Assembly: GCF_949987515.2 (NCBI RefSeq)
Contig: NC_082688.1
Location: forward strand, 78,372,731-78,436,730
Reading direction: 5' to 3'
Source of the DNA: Delphinus delphis
Taxonomy: Eukaryota > Chordata > Mammalia > Artiodactyla > Delphinidae
Length of the DNA: 64,000 bases
Position 1 is the stretch's first letter. Every line of letters begins with the position of its first letter. Below, piece by piece: positions 58,216-64,000 of the stretch. The notes under the pieces are model-generated. The model had not been told where the DNA came from and ran no database searches. It saw nothing but the letters and a program-made list of their open reading frames with translations. Both the position numbers and the translations under genes were made by a program.

Positions 58216-59886
58216 AGGAGTAAGAGGTAGAGGTCACCTTCCTCCCCACAAATACATCAAAAACACATCTACATGTGGAACGACTCCTACAGAACACCTA
58301 CTGAATACTGGCAGAAGACCTCAGATTTCCCAAAAGGCAAGAAACTCCCCACATATCTGGGTAGGGCAAAAGAAAAAAGAAGAAACAGACACAAAAGAAT
58401 AGGTACGGGACCTGCACCTCTGGGAGGGAGCTGTGAAGGAGGAAAGGCTTCCACACACTAGGAAGCCCCTTCACTGGCAGAGACGGGGGGTGGTTGGGGG
58501 GGAATCTTCAGAGCCACGGAGGAGAGCACAGCAAAAGGGGTGAGAGGGCAAAGCGGAGAGACTCCCACACAGAGGATCAGTGCCAACCAGCACTCACCAG
58601 CCCGAGAGACTTGTCTGCTCACCCGCCGGGGCGAGCGGGGGCTGTGAGCTGAGGCTCGGGTTTCAGAGGTGAGACCCCAGGTAGAGGAGTGGGGTTGGCT
58701 GCATGAACACAGTCTAAAGTGGGCTAGTGCGCCACAGCTAGCTGAGAGGGAGTCCAGGAAAAAGTCTGGACCTGTCTAAGAGGCAAGAGACCATTGTTTC
58801 AGGGTGCACGAGGACAGGGGATTCCTTCCCTGTCTGCCCACAGAAAGCAGAGCACCACCTTAGTGAGCTCCAGAGATGGGCACGAGCTCAGCTTGTGGCT
58901 ATCAGCTCAGACACCAGAGACGGGCATGAAATGCTAACACTGCTGCTACAGCCACCAAGAAGCCTGTGTGCAAGCACAGGTCACTACCCACACCACCCCA
59001 CCCTGGGAGCCTGTGCAGCCCGCCACTGCCAGGGTCCCATGATCCAGGGACAACTTCCCCAGGAGAACACATGGCACACCTCAGGCTGTTGCAATGTCAT
59101 GCTAGCCTCTGCCTGTCGCAGGCTCGCCCCTCATTCAAATTATAACTACCGTACCACTCCCTCCCTCAGGCATGAGTGAGCCAGAGCCCCCTAATCAGCC
59201 ACTGCTTTAACCCATCCTGTCTGGGTGGGAACAAAAGCCTGAGGCAACCTACATGCAGAGGAGGGGTAAAAACCAAAGCTGAACCCAGGAGCTGTACGAA
59301 CAAAGAAGGGAAAGGGAAATTTCTCCACGTACCCTGAGGAGCAGCGGGTTAAATCCACACAGTCAAGTTAAGGTACCCTGCATCTGTGGAACACCTGAAG
59401 AGGCAACGAGTCAACCCACAATTGAGGCAGTAGACTTTGGGAGCAAATGTAGACATGGGGTTTGCTCTCTGTGACTGACTTGTTTCTGATTTTTATGTTT
59501 ATCTTAGTATAGTTTTTAGTGCCTGTTATCATTGGTGGATTTGTTTATTGGTTTCGTTGCTCTCAACCAAACCAAGATCCTGTTACCTTTCTATTTTAAT
59601 ATTTTTTTTTAATTTTTTAATTTAAATTATTTTATTTTTATATATTTATTCATTTAATTTTTTTTCTTTCTTTTTTTTCTTCTTTTTCTTCTGAGCTGTG
59701 TGCCTGACAGGAACTTGGTGCTCTGGCATGGTGTCAGGCCTAAGACTCTGAGGTGGGAGAGCCAAGTTCAGGACACTGGACCACAGAGACCTCCTGGCCC
59801 CATGTAATCTCAGTCAGCAAGAGTTCTCCCAGAGATCTTTGTCTCAATGCTAAGACCCAGTTCCACTCAAAGACCAGCAAGCTACA

Positions 59887-60189
59887 GTGCTGGACACCCT
59901 ATGCCAAACAACTAGCGAGACAGAAACACAAACCCACCCATTAGCAGAGAGGCTACGTAAAATCATAATAAAGTTCACAGACATCCTAAAACACACCACC
60001 AGCCGTGGTCCTGCCCACCAGAGAGACAAGATCCAGCCCCACCCACCAGAAAACAGGCACCAGTTCCCTCCATCAGGAAGCCTACACAAGCCATTGAACC
60101 AACCTTACCCCTTGGAGGTAGACACCAAAAACAATGGGAACTATGAACCCACAGACTGTGAAATGGAGACCACAAACACAGTAAGTTAA
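59887..60189 (+). other. Open frame of 100 codons in the L1 5'UTR, upstream of ORF1
   Basis: A sense-strand frame begins at an ATG at 59,887 and ends with TAA at 60,187-60,189, five bases before the ORF1 ATG (60,195). The predicted product is rich in Thr, Pro, His and Gln, hydrophilic, and shows no membrane segment or motif I know. The neighbouring ORF1 is heavily broken, so the open state may be chance in a stretch poor in T. It could be an upstream frame affecting ORF1 translation in active relatives; unproven. Confidence 0.35.
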
Positions 60190-60194
60190 GCAAA

Positions 60195-61120
60195 ATGAGA
60201 AGACAGAGAAATATGTAGAAGATCAAGGAGCAAGGTAAAAACCCACCAGACCAAACAAATGAAGAGGAAATAGTCGACCTGAAAAAGACTTCAGAGTAAT
60301 GATAGTAAAGATGATTCAAAATCTTGGAACTAGAATAGAGAAATTACAATAAACGTTCAACAAGCACCTAGAAGAACTAAAGAGCAAATAAATAATGATG
60401 AACAACACAATAAATGAAATTCAAACTTCGCTAGAAGGAATCAATAGCAGAATAACTGAGGCAGAAGAACAGATAAGTGACCTGGGAGATAAAATACTGG
60501 AAATAACTCCCACAGAGCAGAATAAAAAAAAAGCAAGAAAAGAAATGAGGACAGTCTCAGAGACCTCTTGGACAACATTAAATGTACCAATATTGTAATT
60601 ATAGGGATCCTAGAAAAAGAAGAGAAAAAAAAAGAAGAGAAAGAAAGAAAAAAAAAGAAGAGAAAAAGAAAGGGTCTGAGAAAATATTTGAAGAGATTAT
60701 AGTTGAAAACTTCCCTAATATGGGAAAAGAAACAAACAATCAAGTCCAGGAAGTGCAGAGAGTCCCATACAGGATAAATCCAAGGAGAAACACGCCAAGA
60801 CACATATTAATCAAACTATCAAATATTAAATAAAAGACAAAATATTAAAAGCAGCAAGGGAAAAGCAACAAATAGTATACAGGGGAATCCCCATAAGGGT
60901 AATGACTAATCTTTCGGCAGAAACTCGGCAAGTCAGAAGGCAGTGGCAGGACATATTTAAAGTGATGACAGGGTTAAACCAACAACCAAAATTACTCTAT
61001 TCAGCAAGGATCTCATTCAGATTTGATGGAGAAAATAAAAGCTTGACAGACAAGCAAAAGCTAAGAGAATTCAGCACCACCCAACCAGCTATACAACAAA
61101 TGCTAAAGGAACTTCTCTAG
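60195..61120 (+). pseudogene. L1 ORF1 (RNA-binding chaperone) pseudogene
   Basis: ORF1p forms trimers through a coiled coil and binds L1 RNA with an RRM and C-terminal domain. The start at 60,195 is chosen because it follows the 5'UTR directly and aligns with L1 ORF1 starts. A TAG at 60,216-60,218 stops it after seven codons. The coiled-coil part is readable at 60,395-60,545 ('TINEIQTSLEGINSRITEA'). A 63-base purine-only run (60,612-60,674) interrupts the link to the RRM. The RRM part is at 60,680-60,833 ('IFEEIIVENFPNMGKE', 'RRNTPRHILIKLS'), then a stop. The C-terminal domain is at 60,902-61,120 ('ARISFRFDGE', 'LREFSTTQPAIQQMLKELL'), in another frame from the coiled coil. At least two frameshifts and several stops; non-functional. 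Confidence 0.9.
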
Positions 61121-61176
61121 GCAGGAGACACAGGAGAAGGAAAAGACCTAAAAAAACACCCAAAACAATTAAGAAA

Positions 61177-64000
61177 ATGGTAATAGGAACATACACAAAG
61201 ATAATTACCTTAAATGTAAATGGATAAAATGCTCCAACCAAAAGACACAGACTGGTTGAATGGACACAAAAACAAGACTCGTATATATGCTGTCTACAGG
61301 AGACCCACTTCAGACCTAGGGACACATACAGACTGAAAGTGAGGTGATGGAAAAGAGATATTCCATGCAAATGGAAATCAAAGGAAAGCTGGAGTAGTTT
61401 TACTCATATTAGACAAAATAGATTTTAAAATAAAGACTATTATAAGAGACAAAGAAGGACACTACATAATGATCAAGGGATCAATCCAAGAATAAGATAT
61501 GACAATTTTAAATATTTATGTACCCAACATAGGAGCACCTCAATACATAAGGCAAATGCTAACAGCCATAAAAGGGGAAATTGACAGTAACACAATTATA
61601 GTAGGGGACTTTAACACCCCACTTTCACCATTGGACAGATGATCCAAAATGAAAATAAATAAGAAAACACAAGCTTTAAAAGACACATTAGACCAGATAG
61701 ACATAATTGATATTTATAGGACATTCCATCCAAAAACAACAGAATACACTTTCTTCTCAAGTGCTCATGAAACATACTCCAGGTTAGATCGTATCTTGGG
61801 TCACAAATGAAGCCTCGGTAAATTTAAGAAAACTGAAATCATATCAAGTATCTTTTCCAACCACAACGCTATGAGACTAGATACCAATTACAGGAAAAAA
61901 ACTGTAAAAAATACAAACACATAAAGGCTAAACAATAGGCTACTAAATAACGAAGACATCACTGAGGAAATCAGAGGAAATCAAAGAATACCTAGAAGCA
62001 AATGACAATGAAAACATGATGACCCAAAACCTATGGGATGCAGCAAAAGCAGTTCTAAGAAGTTTACAGCAATACAATCCTACCTCAAGAAAAAAGAAAC
62101 ATTCCAAATAAACAAACTATTCTTACATCTAAAGCAATTAGAGAAATAAGAACAAAAAGAACTCATACTTAGCTGAAGGAAAAAAATCATAATGATCAGA
62201 TCAGAAAGAAATGAAAAAGAAATGAAGGAAATGATAGCAAAGATCAATAAAACTAAAAGCTAGTTCTTTGAGAAGATAAACAAAATTGATAAACCACTAG
62301 CCAGACTCATCAAGAAAAAAAGGAAGAAGACTCAAACCAACAGAATTAGAAGTGAAAATGGAGAAGTAACAACTGACACTGCAGAAATACAAAGAAACAT
62401 GAGGGATTACTACAAGCAGCTATATGTCAATAAAATGGACAACCTGGAAAAAATGGACAAATTCTTAGAAAAGCACAACCTTCTGAGACTGAACCAGGAA
62501 GAAATAGAAAATGTCAACAGACCAATCATAAGCACTGACATTGAAACTGTGATTAAAAATCTTCCAACAAACAAAAGCCCAGGACCAGATGGCTTCACAG
62601 GTTAATTCTATCCAACATTAAAGAAGAGCTAACACCTATCCTTCTCAGACTCTTCCAAAATATAGCAGAGGGAGGAACACTCCAAAACTCATTCTACAAG
62701 GCCATCATCACCCTGATACCAAAACCAAAGATGTCACAAAAAAGAAAACTACAGGCCAATATCTCTCATGAACATAGATGCAAAAATCCTCAACAAAATA
62801 CTAGCATACAGAATCCAAGAGCACTTTAAAAGGATTATACACCTTGATCAAGTGGGGTTTATCCCTGGAATGCAACGATTCTTCAATATATGCGAAACAA
62901 TCAATGTGATACAGCATATTAACAAACGAAGGAGAAAAAACATATGATAATCTCAATAGATGCAGAAGCTTTCGACAAAATTCAACACCCATTTATGAGA
63001 AAAACACTCCAGAAAGTAGGCATAGAGGGAACTTACCTCAACATAATAAAGGCAATATACGACAAACCCACAGCCAACATCCTTCTCATTGGTGAAAAAC
63101 TGAAACCATTTCCACTAACTTCAAGAACAAGACAAGGATGCCTACTCTCAGCACTAGTATTCAACATAGTTTTGGAAGCTTTAGCCACACAACAAAAAGA
63201 AATAAAAGGAATCCAAGTCGGAAAGGAAGAAGTAAAGCTGTCACTGTTTGCAGATGACATGATACTATATACATAGGGAATCCTAAAAATGCTATCAGAG
63301 ACTGCTAGAGCTCGGGCTTCCCTGGTGGCGCAGTGGTTGAGAGTCTGCCTGCCGATGCAGGGGACACGGGTTCGTGCCTCGGTCCAGGAAGATCCCACAT
63401 GCCACAGAGCGGCTGGGCCCATGAGCCATGGCCGCTGAGCCTGCGCGTCTGGAGCTTGTGCTCCGCAACGGGAGAGACCACAACAGTGAGAGGCCCGCGT
63501 ACCACAAAAAAAAAAAAAAAAAAAGAAAAAAAAAAGGAAACTGCTAGAGCTAATCAATGAATCTGGTAAAGTAGCAGGATACAAAATTAATGCACAGAAA
63601 TCTCTTGCTTTTCTATACACTAATGATGAAAAATCTGAAAGAGAAATTAAGGAAACACTCCCATTTACCAATCCAAAAAAAAGAATAAAATACCTAGGAG
63701 TAAACCTACTTCAGAGACAAACGGCCTGTATGCAGAAAACTATAAGACACTGATGAACGAAATTAAAGGTGACACAAACAGATGGAGAGATATACCATGT
63801 TCTTGGATTGGAAGAGTCAACACTGTGAAAATGACTATACTACCCAAAGCAATCTATAGATTCAATGGAATCCCTGTCAAACTCCCAATGGCATTTTCAC
63901 AGAACTAGAACAAAAATTTCACAATTTGTATGGAAACACAAAAGACCCCGAATAGCCAAACAATCTTGAGAAAGAAAAACGGAACTGGAGGAATCAGGCT
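61177..64000 (+). pseudogene. L1 ORF2 (endonuclease/reverse transcriptase) pseudogene, incomplete at right edge
   Basis: The start ATG at 61,177 follows ORF1 by 56 bases. 'KIITLNVNG' then a TAA at 61,225 breaks the endonuclease domain early. Later endonuclease blocks are still readable in shifting frames ('QETHF' near 61,300). The reverse-transcriptase part shows SPGPDGF at 62,576-62,596, then '[11 protein letters not shown]', '[18 protein letters not shown]' (62,944 on), '[18 protein letters not shown]' (63,133 on) and the catalytic FADD at 63,247-63,258. A CHR SINE is inserted 54 bases after that motif. ORF2 continues to the edge. Intact L1 ORF2 is about 1,270 codons; the longest open piece here is about 110. 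Confidence 0.9.
63313..63539 (+). mobile_element. CHR SINE inserted in L1 ORF2
   Basis: Full-length, ending in an A-tail of 19 A's, G, then more A's. The target duplication 'actgctagagct' is exact at 63,301-63,312 and 63,540-63,551. Removing the SINE and one repeat leaves collinear L1 sequence. It postdates the L1. Confidence 0.97.

Larger units (their letters stand above)
58195..64000 (+). mobile_element. LINE-1 with complete 5' end, running off the right edge
   Basis: Starts with 'gggggaccttcaagatggcg', the L1 5' terminus with its YY1 motif. The 5'UTR spans 58,195-60,194, GC-rich and CpG-bearing at first, with a T-rich stretch near 59,595-59,690. ORF1 is at 60,195-61,120, a short linker follows, and ORF2 runs from 61,177 to the window end. 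A CHR SINE interrupts ORF2. Both frames are broken. The presence of the true 5' end makes it one of the minority of L1 copies that are not 5'-truncated. Confidence 0.92.

Noticed and set aside
58483..58502. G-run pair as a quadruplex
   Set aside because: Only two long G-runs with one loop; it does not meet the four-run pattern without splitting runs.

Overview
This is a stretch of mammalian nuclear DNA that I read as gene-free. I found no cellular protein-coding exon, no RNA gene and no CRISPR array. Nearly everything recognisable is transposable-element sequence or simple repeats, set in AT-rich DNA. The likely host is a cetacean (whale or dolphin). The main evidence is eight copies of a GC-rich, tRNA-derived SINE of about 190 bp plus A-tail. 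Each copy has RNA polymerase III A and B boxes and the starting signature GGGCTTCCCTGGTGGCGCAG, as in the CHR family of whales, hippos and ruminants. The form with the long 'GCCATGGCCGCTGAGCC' 3' part is the one I know from toothed and baleen whales. A ninth, more diverged copy at 47.5 kb has the older CHR-1-like body. No ruminant BovB or Bov-tA elements were seen. The species and chromosome cannot be told from this window.

Layout. 0-3.9 kb: the 3' half of a fairly young LINE-1 (L1), abutting an older L1 3' end. 3.9-16 kb: AT-rich DNA with minus-strand MaLR LTRs, ERVL (MLT2-like) LTR halves, four CHR SINEs, a Tigger-like DNA transposon and a near-perfect 119-bp foldback at 8.56 kb. 16-24.4 kb: mostly unassigned DNA with MIR and L2 relics. 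24.6-25.3 kb: a solo ERV-type LTR. 25.8-34.2 kb: a 5'-truncated L1 with a perfect 13-bp target-site duplication, a CHR SINE, L2 pairs in opposite orientations and a MaLR LTR. 34.4-37.6 kb: a long antisense L1 relic and two hAT-type MITEs. 39.6-41.3 kb: an L1 with a twin-priming 5' inversion, itself split by a Tigger1-like MITE. 43-51.9 kb: MIR pair, the 5' part of an ancient L1 (ORF1 relic, split by a CHR SINE), an MLT1 LTR, a second ERV-like LTR, a CHR-1 SINE, a second ancient L1 ORF1 relic and a CHR SINE with a 35-base A-tail. 52-58 kb: L2, MIR and L1 relics. 58.195-64 kb: an L1 with an intact 5' end (5'UTR, ORF1, ORF2), running off the window and interrupted by a CHR SINE in ORF2.

There are no cooperating genes. 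The L1 reading frames encode the ORF1 RNA-binding chaperone and the ORF2 endonuclease/reverse transcriptase. All are broken by stops and frameshifts, so no element here looks able to move by itself. The CHR SINEs carry A-rich tails and target-site duplications, which fits L1-machinery-driven retroposition. I did not find a new biological system. The most interesting structures are the foldback at 8.56 kb, the twin-primed L1 with its nested MITE, the open 100-codon frame that ends five bases before L1 ORF1, and the three-layer nest at the right end. Element names come from memory of consensus sequences, without a database search, so family-level calls are firmer than subfamily calls.
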